A stretch of DNA of 64,000 nt, from contig MNCI01000627.1 in the NCBI GenBank assembly GCA_015680685.1, forward strand, positions 458,834 through 522,833, read 5' to 3'. The notes below the pieces were generated by a model. The model was not told where the DNA came from. It searched no databases and saw only the letters and a program-made list of their open reading frames with translations. The DNA comes from Gnetum montanum. Taxonomy: Eukaryota > Streptophyta > Gnetopsida > Gnetales > Gnetaceae. The position numbers were made by a program, and so were the translations under genes. This document shows, one piece after another, positions 22,245 through 33,211 of the stretch. Position 1 is the stretch's first letter; every line of letters begins with the position of its first letter.

Positions 22245-23872
22245 TGTAGTGACTGAAAATGTCAGTGGTTGGAAAATGTCGACAGGTCGTCGGTCGTAAC
22301 AGTCTTAACCTCGAATCCATGGGAGGGTCGTACTGGATAGAATGCAAATGGGGTGCCCTAAATGGTCTGGTCGATCAGACAGGGACTTAGTCAGTGTTAA
22401 TATAACCTTTTTCAACAGGGTAATTTGAAAAACCAAAATTTATAGCATAAAATAAGGTTTGAATGCAAGAGAGACAGAAAGCAATGTAAAATGCGATAAC
22501 AAGCAGAAGAGCAAAGTAAAGTGAAGTTAGAAAAATGCATCGATTCAAGAACGTGGCTTCACTCTATCAAGGTGGATATAGTTGGTTGTGAGGTGTTGAG
22601 GGGCACCGAGATCCCAAGAGTAACCAAGACATTTAGAGCAAGACAGTTGCATGCTTGAACGCGGATTCAGGAGTTAACAATGCAAAAGTGCTATGAGAAT
22701 AGTAGGAAAGAATAGAGCAGAATGCCAAACAGGAGTGCTAACTGTTTACAATGTCAAACAAGATGTTTACAATGCTTAGGAATGCAATGCTAACTTTTGC
22801 TCATCCGTCAACTAATTTGCCAATCAACTGACCAACTTGGTGACCGAGGGACCCTTTGAGTGTTACCCATTAGGCTATTTATAGGGCCAAGGGCAAGCGA
22901 GAGATGCGGTTTGGATGCCACGTGTCCAAGGCCTGTGTTGCTGTGTCTATGCTACGTGAATGACCGTTGGCTGAGCCTACGCTACATGGACATGTATGAT
23001 CATTGGAAAAGCCTACCATGATGTAATTGTGCTATCAAAGCACAACTGCCTACTACGCTGTGACATGTGGACGTAGCGTAACAACTTGCTACGCCATGCT
23101 ACACTATGCAGTGTAGTGTAGCGTAGTTACTAGAAGAAAAAATTTGTGTTGCATCCTATTGCATGTGATGGGAACCTTTGCAGCGTGCTGATTATTTTAT
23201 TGCATTTTTTGCTACGCTATACCACGCTATGTAGCATAGCATAGCTTAGTAGTTGGCCTTAGTCGCAAAAAACGTCAACAATCTGCAAAAATGTTGATAA
23301 TCTGCAAACTTTGCCTTTTGCACTGTGAAACTTGCGAACTTGCTGATCCTACCCTTTGAGATGCCTTTCGTTGTTCCTGTAGAGTTGCTTCTGTGGAGTC
23401 ACTTTACTGTGCTATGCTATGTGGCATAGCGTAGCATAGCAACCAACGTGACCTGCTTTTCACAAAGTTTGTCGTTTTCTTGTGGAAGGAGCCATTGCCA
23501 AAAGACCTAGAGTTAGGCGATGGAACTGGTTGTCAGGCTTTTGCTACGCTATGCTACACTGCATAGCGTAGCATAGTGTAGCGCTTCATTTTGTAATCAT
23601 TTTCTGATGTAGAAAACTTGTTGAACTATTTCGCGCATCCTAAGCACTGCTGATAACTCCACGCATCATTTCTAAGTAGGCTATCAGTTGGATAAACTAC
23701 TCAAGTGGGCAAGCAGGATGATCCATAGAGCCTGTCTACACCGAGAGTAGAAAATTTGTCGAACTGGTTAGCCTGAACTTAGAGTGTTCCTCTCCTGAAG
23801 AACTGCCATGACGCTGCCTGGATTGCAAAGGAGTGGTGAAGCAAGAATGCCCTAAAAATTTAGGGTGTTTCA
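22245..23872 (-). repeat. 3' LTR of the 16-kb element
   Basis: Read on the minus strand it starts TGAAACACCCTAAA (from 23872) and ends GTCACTACA at 22245; length 1628 bp. The TATA box TATAAATA is at 22876-22883 within GGCCCTATAAATAGCC. Four hyphenated palindromes of GCTAYGCTA/TAGCRTAGC words lie at 23089-23126, 23210-23250, 23411-23440 and 23542-23583. Confidence 0.9.
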
Positions 23873-23888
23873 TTGGCCCCTCTTTGTC
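23873..23888 (-). other. Polypurine tract of the 16-kb element
   Basis: On the minus strand GACAAAGAGGGGCCAA directly precedes the LTR start TGAAACACC. It is the expected plus-strand primer position and confirms that the element is transcribed on the minus strand. Confidence 0.7.
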
Positions 23889-25105
23889 AACGTCTGGAGG
23901 ATGAACATGAGAGATGTCGACAAAGAATACGAAACACCACAAAGGATAGAATGCTAACATTGTTGTTTAGTGATCATCAAGACGCCGCTTAACTGTGCTT
24001 AAGAGTGTTGCATTGGTATTTGTAGGAGAGGGAAGAGCAAAGAAGGGAGGAAGGAGGTTCAGCAAAGGGGTAAAGATGAGGCTTAGCAAGCTCCCTTGTC
24101 GGAGTGCTCTTGAGGGAGTTGGCGCATTTTCATCTTTACTTTTGTTGAAGCAGGAAGGATGGAGGTGCAGGAAAAGGGTAAAAATGAGGTTTAGCAGGCT
24201 CCCTTGTCGGAGCGCTCATGAGGGAGTTTTCGCGTTTTCATTTTTACTCTTACTGACCTTTGACCTCTTGGTAAAACATTTGGAGAGGGTAATTGTGAAA
24301 CTATTTACGTGCCATTTGTGTTAGGCACTTTCCTTTGTAAACTATGGGTGCGGTGAAGGGAAGGAGCTTGTAAGGCAAGACAGGATGTGCACTCTCAATA
24401 GGCCAAGCTAAGATGATTACTTTGCAATGTTGTAGCATTTGCTGCTGTGGCGAGATGCACCTTCGACCGATGCCTCTCTGGAACACACCCTACAAACACA
24501 GAGAGTGAACCAGGAGAAACAGCTGTGATGCAAAGCGAGGGCGAAGGTATTGCTTGCTGCAGACGTTGTTGAAGCTCTTGGAAATTGTTGCTGGTGTACA
24601 ATGTCCAAAGCAGGAAGGCCAGCAGCTACCTTGGCAGCATTAGCGTGAAGGAGATGGCGTCGAGGAAACCAGGAGTTGCTGTGAATGTAGATGCTCAGGA
24701 ATCCCTGCCAAAGGCACGCATTCTTAGTTCAACTATGGAATTAGGTACCACATAGCTGAACATCATCTGAGTCAAGGCATTGGCAGGGGGCTGGAGGATA
24801 ACAATATTGTGGCTGGGCCACAATACTACTGGAACTTCAGCAGCAGGCATTGAATCGGGAACTATCATCAGGGTGATGGGTCGTGACGACAATGGGTCTA
24901 GGGGGTTGATGGGATGTCATACAACATCTCTGGGGGATCAGCAAGATGATAGGGGTAGGGGCGTTACGTGTGTTCCAGATCATGTTCTCATTGTGTCGTG
25001 AACTGCATCTTGGAACTGCAACGCCCCACCCTGCGTTGGCACTATGCATGCTTGCTTGATGGTGTACTTGGTGTAGATGCACGTTGGTGATGTTCCGAAA
25101 ACCTA
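23889..25105 (-). mobile_element. 3' non-coding region of the 16-kb element with a 108-bp tandem duplication
   Basis: No protein is supported. A 108-bp unit is duplicated in tandem at about 24045-24250 (GTAAAGATGAGGCTTAGC near 24070, GTAAAAATGAGGTTTAGC near 24178; both followed by CTCCCTTGTCGGAG). Because the unit is a multiple of three, an antisense frame without an ATG start stays open across it; I treat that as a by-product. Confidence 0.5.
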
Positions 25106-25340
25106 GTTTAAGGTCCTGGTAGACCATGTATTGGTTTAAGGTCTCAGCAGACTGCTGTGCTAGCTTAAGGTCTCAGCAAACCGTACATGCTAGTTTAATG
25201 TCATAGCAGGTGTGTGTTGCCAGTTTAACGTCGTAGCGAACGAGTTGTGCCAGCTTAAGGTCCCAGCAGACAGTACATGCCAGTTTAACATCATAGCATA
25301 TGTGTGTTTCTAGTTTAACGACTCAACGTTTGTGCATGCT
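25106..25340 (-). repeat. 30-bp degenerate tandem array downstream of integrase
   Basis: About eight units of the form (C/G)AGTTTAAGGTCTCAGCAGAC plus ten variable bases, with TTTAAGGTC, TTTAATGTC or TTTAACGTC recurring every 30 bp. Two related units occur at about 27040-27105. The array spans the end of the integrase frame. On the minus strand a 30-bp period equals ten codons, so it may once have been translated. Confidence 0.7.
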
Positions 25341-25935
25341 CCTCCTCTATTGAGTTGAGATCGATAATTTTCGATTCATTATTCTGGGCTTTGCTCATGA
25401 CGTTAGATAGGATCATCCAGAGTGAGGGTACTTGCAACTTAAGAGGAAACACAACTTCAGATCCATAAACGAGACTGTAAGAAGTTTTACTCGTCGCGGT
25501 CCTGCATGTCTTCCTGTAGGCCCATCGAACATAGAGGATTTTCTCATGCCATTGCCTCTTGCTGTTGCTAAGCATTCTCTTTAGCAAGTTGATGATGGTC
25601 TTATTTGTAGCTTTCGCTTGCCCATTCGCTTGTGGATAGTACGGCGAAGAGAAGGATTACCTGATGCCAAGATCACTGCAAAAGGTTTGGGTTTCTATAC
25701 TACTAAATTTTGGCCCATTATTGGTTACAATAGTCATTGGAAGCCCAAACCTTTTTACGATGTTATCTAGGATGAAGTGGTAAACCTGCTGAGATGTTGT
25801 CTTTCTCAGGGGAATAGCTTCCACCCACTTAGTGAAATATTCAGTGGCGATGATGATGAAGCTATGCCCTGCGGAGGACTTAGACGTGATAGGTTTTATG
25901 AGGTCTAGTCCCGATCACTGGAAAGGCCATGTGAT
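25315..25935 (-). pseudogene. Integrase core and C-terminal part of the 16-kb element
   Basis: Continues the frame of the zinc-finger segment. The first acidic residue region GLDLIKPI is followed by TEYFTKWVEAIPLRK and TNNGPKFSS, where the family has TDNG, then YPQANGQAKATNKT, where it has VEATN. The conserved WAYRKTCRTAT and TSYSLVYGSEVVFP follow (25315-25587). The second Asp reads Asn and the catalytic Glu reads Lys, both single G-to-A changes, and a TAG interrupts the frame near 25660. The enzyme is dead. In a live element it would insert cDNA into the genome. Confidence 0.85.
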
Positions 25936-27003
25936 CTACGTTGGGTGCAAGTCTGTCGGTGAAATGTGTAGGAAGTTTGTGTGTCTCTGGCACATGTCAC
26001 ACGTCTTGACTTTTGATAGGCAATCATGCTCCATATGGGGCCAATAGTACCCTAGGCATCTGATTTTCATAGCCATAGCCCTAGGTGCTATGTGTCCACC
26101 ACATAGTCCCTCATGAACTTCATTAACTACCTTTTGCGCCTGCTCCCCACCCACGCATGCCAACAATATCCCATCATAGGAGCATCTACATAGGGCATCA
26201 TTTCCCATGAGCATATATTGCCAGGCACGCTTTCGAATTGCATCTCTCTGGGCAAATGTCAATCCACTTGGGGGTTCACCGTGTTGCAAGTAGGCTTTAA
26301 TGTTAGCGTACCACTCCTGGGTATTCACAACACTGATAGAGGCCATGTGTCCCACCTGAGTGATAAGCTCAGTACATTCGACAATCGAGGTGGGCAAACT
26401 TGCAAACAAGTGTAGTGGAATATTTAATGCTAGGGTGGCTAAGGTGTTTGCTATGGTGTTTTCGTTGCATGGCACATGTTGCACATCTGTGGTTGCAAAC
26501 TGTTTAAGTAGGCTTTTTGCTAGCTCATAGTAGGGTTGTAGGTGCGTAGCTTTACAAGCGTAAACCTCAATGATTTGATTCACAACTAGTTGTGAATCAC
26601 TGTGAATTGCCAAGTGTTGTATGCATAGTGTTTGGGTAGCAAAGAGGCCTCTGAGTAGCCCCTCGTACTCTACCACGTTGTTCATGTAGGGGAACGAAAA
26701 ATTATAAGCAAACAGGTGCATTTCCCTAGAGGGGAACGTAATGACGGCAGCTGCACTACCTCCCCATGTAGTCGAGGCACCATCAAAGTGCAAGGTAGCT
26801 TCAAGATGCAATGGGATGGCTTTGATAATGCTAACGTGCTCATCTGGGAATTTGGGGTCTATGGTTGCCTGGTCGTCGATGAGTGAGGCCATAAGTTGTG
26901 TCGCTATGGCTTGACCCTTTGTCAATGACTAGCTTACATAGTGCAAGTTGAATTCTGCGGTTATTACTTTCCATCGAGCTATCCTGCTACTCTCATATAG
27001 ATT
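25936..27003 (-). pseudogene. RNase H and integrase HHCC zinc finger of the 16-kb element
   Basis: From about 27003 the frame reads YESSRIARWKVITAEF and KGQAIATQLMASL, the stretch between the connection and RNase H domains in Tat elements. RNase H follows with acidic residues in LHFDGAST, VEYEGLL and IHSDSQLV; the last Asp (NTIADALA in relatives) reads NTIANTLA. The zinc finger follows: HEGLCGGHIAPRAMAMKI, then CDMCQRHT. Upstream of 27003 homology stops abruptly, so reverse transcriptase is missing rather than merely mutated. One long frame (329 codons, 25936-26925) is still open. Confidence 0.88.
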
Positions 27004-27456
27004 GTTAGTGATAGCCCAGAGTATCGTAGTTACACTAAGATTGCTAGTTTAAGGTACTTCTGGATCGGAAAAATCGCAGTTATGCTAAGATTGCTAATTT
27101 AAGGTCTTTCCGGATGGCTAACCAAAAATATATATTTTTTATGCTTTTTGGGAAAGCAAACGGTTAACTCAAAGCATGCCTAGGTTTTAATGCCAACAGT
27201 GCTACGATGTCATGGCGAGCATGCTACGCTGCACAGTGCACCCTGCATTAAATAGAGAGAGAGAACGACAAGTTTTCCCTTTTCCACCATTACAGCTACA
27301 AATAGGGATTAACGTCTGTTAAACTTGCTTTTTTCACCGTGATAGCGCAGAGCTCACATTCGAAGCATAAAGCGATTTCGAAGCATAGAGCAATTGTGTT
27401 AACAGAGAGCAAGGCAATTTTTGCATAGCAACGAGGAAGAGTCGGCAAGTAGAACG
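27004..27456 (+). promoter_or_regulatory. Putative promoter and 5' UTR of the antisense gene
   Basis: Between the break in pol (27003) and the ATG at 27457 lies non-coding DNA with two TTTAAGGT units and a TATA-like ATTAAATAGA at 27247-27256, followed by a GA repeat, about 200 bp before the ATG. A promoter is plausible from spacing alone; nothing else supports it. Confidence 0.3.
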
Positions 27457-30400
27457 ATGGCTCTAAAGAAAGAACGCACACACTTGGCACTCACAAAGGT
27501 CGATGAGGTAAAGGAAACCCTAGGGCACATGACACAATCGCCAGTCACGGTGCGGGAGGAGATGCCATTGACCCGGTAGGCTGCTATGCTTCTCCTATTT
27601 CCTCATGTTTCTTTTATTGTTTTTTTTCTTTTGTTTCTGTGACTTCGTTTTGGATGCCTATGTTTCCTGTCATTCCATTGTCATTGTTTTGGCCTTTACA
27701 CCATCACTGTTATCGTTTCGATCATGATGGATGTACAAACACTCTGCTATTATTGCATGCAAGGTTGCCTAAATCATCACCGTTGTGGCTAGCATTACCA
27801 TAGGGGTTTGGATGGTTTAAGCTGCTTATCTTTTGAATATCATAACGTAGGATCCTCAGGAGGGTTTGACCATGCGTGATTTGATAGTGTGACACGTGTT
27901 TCATCAAGGTGTAGTGCTAATCATTCTACTAGGGCTAATCGCTTTGTTACTATAGGTTAGGCTATTCTTGCTATGCTATTGCTTCGACTTTTTTGCTACA
28001 CTATATACAAGAAAGGGATTATGCCACACTACATGCTACAATGCTAGATTTTTTTATGCTACATGTGTGTTGCACTTGAATGTGATGCTAACGTTTATTG
28101 TTGTGTTGTGCAAGACAGTGCTTAGGCCAATTCTAGTTGTCCTAGACATTACAGGGGTCTTGTGTTGTGTGAACAAACCCACGGCCCATGTCCCCCCTCC
28201 TCACACACGTGTGGGAGATTGGATAGTTTGGTTCAGGTAAGGAGCACAGAAGTTCCTACAATTCCTCCTCCAATGCTTCAGTGTGATCGTTTGGTCACAC
28301 TTAGAGGAGGAGGTAGCAGCCATCATACTAGAAACCTTGTTGCTTGGGGCAACCCAGGGCATTCTGAGGTATTTTAGAGATGGGGCAGTTAGTAGTAGGC
28401 AGAGAGAGGGATCCGATTTGTGCCCCCAAGGTTTGAGGTATTTGGCTTGGATCTGGGAGATGCCTAAGTACAACTGCTACCATCTTTTCAACACACTGTT
28501 TGTTGCACGTCATATGGAAACGTGCTTCCAAAACCCACCAGGAACCATCTACTATGCTGGCAAGTGAGTTCTGTAGCAATGTTTCCACTATGCTATGCCA
28601 TAGTCTCTATGCTTGGTCAGATGATAATGACATGATTTTGTTACGAGGTTTTTAATCATTGACCAAGGCCTTTACAGCAATACAAATGCCTTGACCATAG
28701 CGGAGATGGCCCTGCGGGAATTCTACTCTGCTGAGAACATCCGCATAGGTGTCATATGTCAATGCGGGGGTGAGTACCCCACCTATCCAGAGCAATATCC
28801 CATCCTCTACAATAGATGTAAGGAGTCTAGTTGCCTGGATGAGGGATGGGCACCTTTCAAATCAATCCCCATGGAAGACATTTTGGTCCCCCTCCCACAA
28901 TTCCCATTACTGTATAAACCTAGTAAGCTAAGTAGTAAGTACAACATGCTGGAGTGTCTTTGCTATATTTTTTCTTATATTTTTTTGTTCTTATGCTAAA
29001 TGTTTCTATGCAAACTATTGCAGGGGCGAAGAAGCCCCAAGAGGTGATGGTGGTAACTATCGAGAATCAGAAGGCAAACATCTACTTCAAATACGGAGAA
29101 GTAGCTATGAGCCAGCGTTGGATATATAGCGAATCCTCAGATTCCTTGGTCGAGAATCTCCAAAGTGCTAGGCTGCTATATTTGTTCCTGACCCCGAACC
29201 CAAACGTTCTTGCTGTTGAGATGCTCTCTCTAGTGGACTCCTTTTTCGATAAGGTGAATTGCTTCCGCACATGCATTCACGGTGTGCATGTGGTCATTAA
29301 CATCAATGACCAGTTGTTTGTAGACCTTTTCGGTGTCCCTGCCGATGGAATCCTTATAGGATTGAAGTTCAAGAAGGAGTTAACCCTTAAGAAGGATGAC
29401 ATCGTGGAGTGGATAGGGGTTCCTAAAGAGTGGAGGGGGATCCCTATGGATAAGATCAAGGTAGGACTTTCCAGAGAAGTTTATCCCATCTTCCGTTCTT
29501 GTGCCTTCCCCCAACTACTTTTCCAAAGGAAGGTCCTTGGGATTGAGCAAGCCTAGGTGATGCGCAAGGTTATGGAAGAGGGGGCTTGCTACAACTGGGC
29601 CAAGTTTCTGTGTACAGGCTTGCAGGCTGAAATCGTGGGGCTCCATAAGAAGTAGGAGTCTTGTTCCAACATATATTATGCCTTCTACATAGTCTGCTTG
29701 CGTCGTTTTGCAGAGTTTCTAGTGGTCCATGAGAAAGGGGTTTGGGTATTGCAAAATTGCAACCAGATTTTCAAACCATGGATTTGCCAGGTCCTCTGGA
29801 CCACCCTAGCCCAAGATCCCCTAGAAATAATTGGGGAGTCATTCTCTGTGACGACTAAGGATCGGGTGGCCCGTAACTTTCATGGCCAAGAAAGTGTAGG
29901 AGAGATCCCCTGCTGTTGCCAGTAGCGTATCACAAGGAAAGCATCTCATTACTGAAACTATGGCCACCAAGTTGTAGCGAAAGAGGCCTGCTTCAGCTGA
30001 GGGAACCCTTCGTGCAAAGTAAAAGGAGGGGCGGCAGCTACAGCTTAAACTACAGAGGAAACAACCCCCCATTGGTAAATGCTTTGGTTCATGTTTATTT
30101 CTTCATATACTTTGTTAATGCTTGCTATGCTATGCTATGCTAGATAGCGTAGCATAGCGTAGAGCCTACTTTACGCCAACCTGTTCTAAGCTAACGCAAA
30201 CATGTTTTTTCTTTTTGGCTATTAGAGGAAGAAGAGGAAGAAAAAGAAGGCAACGAGGAGGTATCGACCCCAAAAATGAGGACGGCAAATAAAGACATGG
30301 AGGCCCCAATCTCAAAAGAAAGGACCCCAGTAGAGAGGAAAGGAGCTCCTACCACTAAGGTAGGGGCTTTTGTCATTAGAAAAAATCCTCCTATTAACGA

Positions 30401-31914
30401 GGAAATTTTTGGAGATGAAGAGGAGTCTCCCATGAATAAAAGGGATGTTGGTTCCTTAAAAGAAAAGGAATTAGCAAACGAAGAAGGTGCCCACCTAGAA
30501 CTGGGAGGGAATTCTACTAATGCCGACGCCATTGTTTTGTAGCAGCAGGAAAGGGAACCGCAATTAAACGCTGGTGATTTTGGCAGTATGTTTACCTTGT
30601 CATATCCTATTTTGGTCATTGCTAACTTGTTGAACTGCATGCCAGAAACCACTGTTAAAGCTATAGGATCACCTATGATTCATGTGGGATCATGGACTGA
30701 GACCCCCAACAAATTTGCATTTATGCAAGGGATCATCGATGACATGATCAGCCGCCTTCAGGAAATTGACCCTGAAGTGGGTAAGTGAGAACTGCTAAGT
30801 GCTCTCATGTTGCTACGATAGAGTTCTTGCATTTGTTAACCTTGCTATGCTAGTGCAATTGATATTCTCTTTGTGTTGTGACAGTCTCTCGACTTAAATG
30901 GGACCCGAAACAGCCTTTGAAGGTCGGTGTCGTGCCTACATTCTCACCCGAAGTGACCGAGGTGTCTCGTCATGCATACGACGAGGCTACCAAATGTGGT
31001 TTTCACTAGACCTGCTCCTTGTGGGAATACAAGCACGTCAACGAAGACCTATGGAAATCGGTCCAAAAGGCTAAGAGAGAGAAGGCTGACCTGAGCGCCA
31101 AGGTGGAAGACCTCAAGTCGAGGAACAAGTTCCTCATAGCCTATGATACTAATAACGAGGACTGGCGCATGGCTGTGATAGATCATGCTAGATTTTGGAT
31201 AGTCATGCGTCAGAACAATGAAGCCACCCACGAAATAATAGAATAGCGAATGCAAATGAACTTGCTAGTCCAGAAGTGTCAGGATTGGAAGGATTTCAGT
31301 GCCAGGGTTTACGAATGGGGGCAGTCCCAGAAGAACCATAAACATATGTATAAACTAGAATGTGCCTCCAATCGTAAATTGTATAGGGACACTTCTATAA
31401 AAGCGTTTATCTATAAGGCATTTGTAGATGCCATGAGCATTTTCGAAGCCTATGACAAGTTCAAAAAGCATGTAAAGGTTACGGAATCTCCTCAATGGGA
31501 AGTGAACCTTCCCACAGGTGAGACCACGATTGCCTCCTTTTCTTCAGGGCCATCGAGATGGACGACTGTCGAAAAGGAGAAGGTTGTAGCAGATGTTGAA
31601 CCTAGCATTAGCTGTCAGGTGGACATCACAGAAGAGAAGGTCTGGCACTATCTTGGGCTCGGTCTAGATTAGATACCCTTCGAGACGGACGCAGGTCCTT
31701 CTCAGGTTAGTCACTTTTTTACTGTGTTAATGTTTGTGCTCTGTTGCAACTTGCGTGTGTTGCCCTAACCGACTACTTCATTCCTTCACTGCAAGTTCCA
31801 AATGAGGGCACAGGGCCCATAGAAGGTAGGAATGAAAGGGCGGTAGAGGATGATGCAGTAGAAGGTGATGCAAAAGCAAATGACGAAGATGATGCAGGCA
31901 TAGACAACCCATGA
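27457..31914 (+). pseudogene. Antisense, intron-containing gene carried by the 16-kb element (unknown function)
   Basis: Exons supported by splice signals and matching phases: 27457-27575 (ATG, MALKKERTHLALTKV), about 28155-28563, 28678-28922, 29024-30074, 30226-30780, 30885-31705 and 31795-31914 (acidic end AGIDNP-stop). Donors are GTGAG, GTAAG, GTAAA and GTAAG; acceptors end in CAG or TAG. The last acceptor reads GCAAG, where GCAGG would restore phase. Exon 4 has a globular domain (SLVDSFFDKVNCF, then LFGVPADGIL) reminiscent of the plant retroelement-associated 'putative plant transposon protein' domain; this is uncertain. Exon 5 is charged and low-complexity; exon 6 is helical, probably coiled coil (LWKSVQKAKREKADL). 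TAG stops near 29555, 29923, 30541, 31009, 31245 and 31670 and a frameshift near 29920 show decay. Original length was about 1,050-1,100 residues. Confidence 0.65.
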
Positions 31915-32058
31915 CAACATGGGATTTTTTTTGAATTTTTGAATTTTTGCAAACATTGTCTAAGAGACAAAAATTTTGAATAAAGAGATGAATTGAACCC
32001 ATGCTAGCTTATGCGTTGTGTATGTGCTGAATGTCATGCTAAACCTTCACTCTTTTGT
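31915..32058. other. Spacer between antisense gene end and 33-bp array
   Basis: Short AT-rich sequence after the antisense stop codon, containing a TTTTTTTGAATTTTTGAATT run and AATAAAGAGATG at 31979, which could have served as the antisense poly(A) signal. No other feature is seen. Confidence 0.35.
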
Positions 32059-32307
32059 GCTAGTTTTAGGCCATTTCTGGCCATTGCTAATTTTAGGTCA
32101 TTTCAAGCCATAGTGTAGCATAGTTTTAGGCCATTTCGGGCCGTAGCGTAGCATAGTTTTAGGCCATTTTGGGCCACAGCATAGCATAGTTTTAGGCCAT
32201 TTTGGGCTGTAGCGTAGCATAGTTTTAGGCCATTTTGGGCCGCAAAGTAGCATAGTTTTAGGCCATTTTGGGCCGTTGCTAGTTTTAGGCCATTTTGGGC
32301 CCTAGCG
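32059..32307 (-). repeat. 33-bp tandem array coding 11-residue repeats
   Basis: About seven to eight units with core TAGTTTTAGGCCATTTTGGGCC; the central units are exactly 33 bp (TAGCGTAGCATAG plus the core). On the minus strand, the sense direction of the element, the units read AQNGLKLCYAT without stops. The TAGCGTAGCATAG half of the unit is the same word that makes the palindromes in the LTRs. It lies just beyond the protease remnant, where pol should begin. Confidence 0.85.
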
Positions 32308-32399
32308 TAAATGCACAAGGACGGTTCTTGGGCAGGAAGCAGTGGGGTTGCTACGCTGGGCGTAGCTACTTCTTGATCCATCATGGATTGAGAGAAACA

Positions 32400-33211
32400 T
32401 AAGGCTAAGGTGCTTTGCCAAAGCCTTTGTCTACATCATTGTCCTCTACTTGGAAGGGCACCTCGACCCACACTCTCTCGTTTTGGGAATCGGCTTGCTG
32501 AGCCGATTCCTCTGCCAAATGGCTAGTCTGTGTGGAGACAGGCACTTCATTCTTAGGGGTTATAACCTCTGAGGCCTGTTCCATGCCTACATTGTTGATT
32601 TCATGTGTTGCTACCTCGTCGCCATGGATCACCACCTCCCTACCTGCGTACGACATGTGGATCTCCTAGTGTATGGGTGAGGAGATAGCCCTAAGCTGTG
32701 CTAACCATGACCTCCCCAAGATTAGGTTAAACTTGGGCATCTCCTCAACCACGATGAATGTTGCATTGGTGGGGAACTGGTCCCCTACCATGAAGTCTAT
32801 GTGGACTATGCCCTTCACCAGGACGCATGCCCCGTTGAACGACTTCAGGCATGACGTTGTTGTGGCTTTGATCTAGTCAACCAAGCCTAATTTGTCCACA
32901 ATAGGGAAGGGGATGACATTCGTGGAAACCCCATCATCAAGGTGTACCCTTCAAATCTAGTGTTAGCTGACCCGAATTATGATGAATAAGGGTGTTGGAG
33001 TCACCTATACCCTTTCGGGATCTTCCCTAATGGATTCATCGTAGAAAGTGATTTGAGAAAATTCTGGCTCTGCAAGCATGGAGGGAAGCATAACTGAATG
33101 GATTGCTTCCTCTTCCACTAGCATGTCTTTGTTGATTGGAATCGCCATCAACATGCATATCAGAGCGTCGCGGTGTGGTACAAATGTCATGATTAGGTCG
33201 TACAAGCTCAA
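32400..33211 (-). pseudogene. Protease region of the 16-kb element
   Basis: Minus strand frames give HLDDGVSTNVIP at the position of the retropepsin active site (Asp-Asp-Gly instead of Asp-Ser/Thr-Gly), then FIVVEEMPKFNLILGRSWLA, the conserved C-terminal motif of Tat-type proteases, then an acidic tail (32405-32656) with many Glu and Gln. TAG and TGA stops lie between these blocks. Homology to pol ends here; the 33-bp array and the antisense gene follow. Confidence 0.75.

Noticed and set aside
23995-24324. 109-codon frame with two 36-residue repeats
   Set aside because: Starts with GTG and is antisense to the element. The repeats result from a 108-bp tandem duplication and no other support exists.
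28201-28588. Minus strand frames opposite exon 2 of the antisense gene as remnants of reverse transcriptase
   Set aside because: No reverse transcriptase motif (such as YxDD or LPQG) is visible in any minus strand frame between 27003 and 32400.
32103-32384. 93-codon minus strand frame as a separate gene
   Set aside because: It is the 33-bp tandem array plus flank; reported as a repeat instead.
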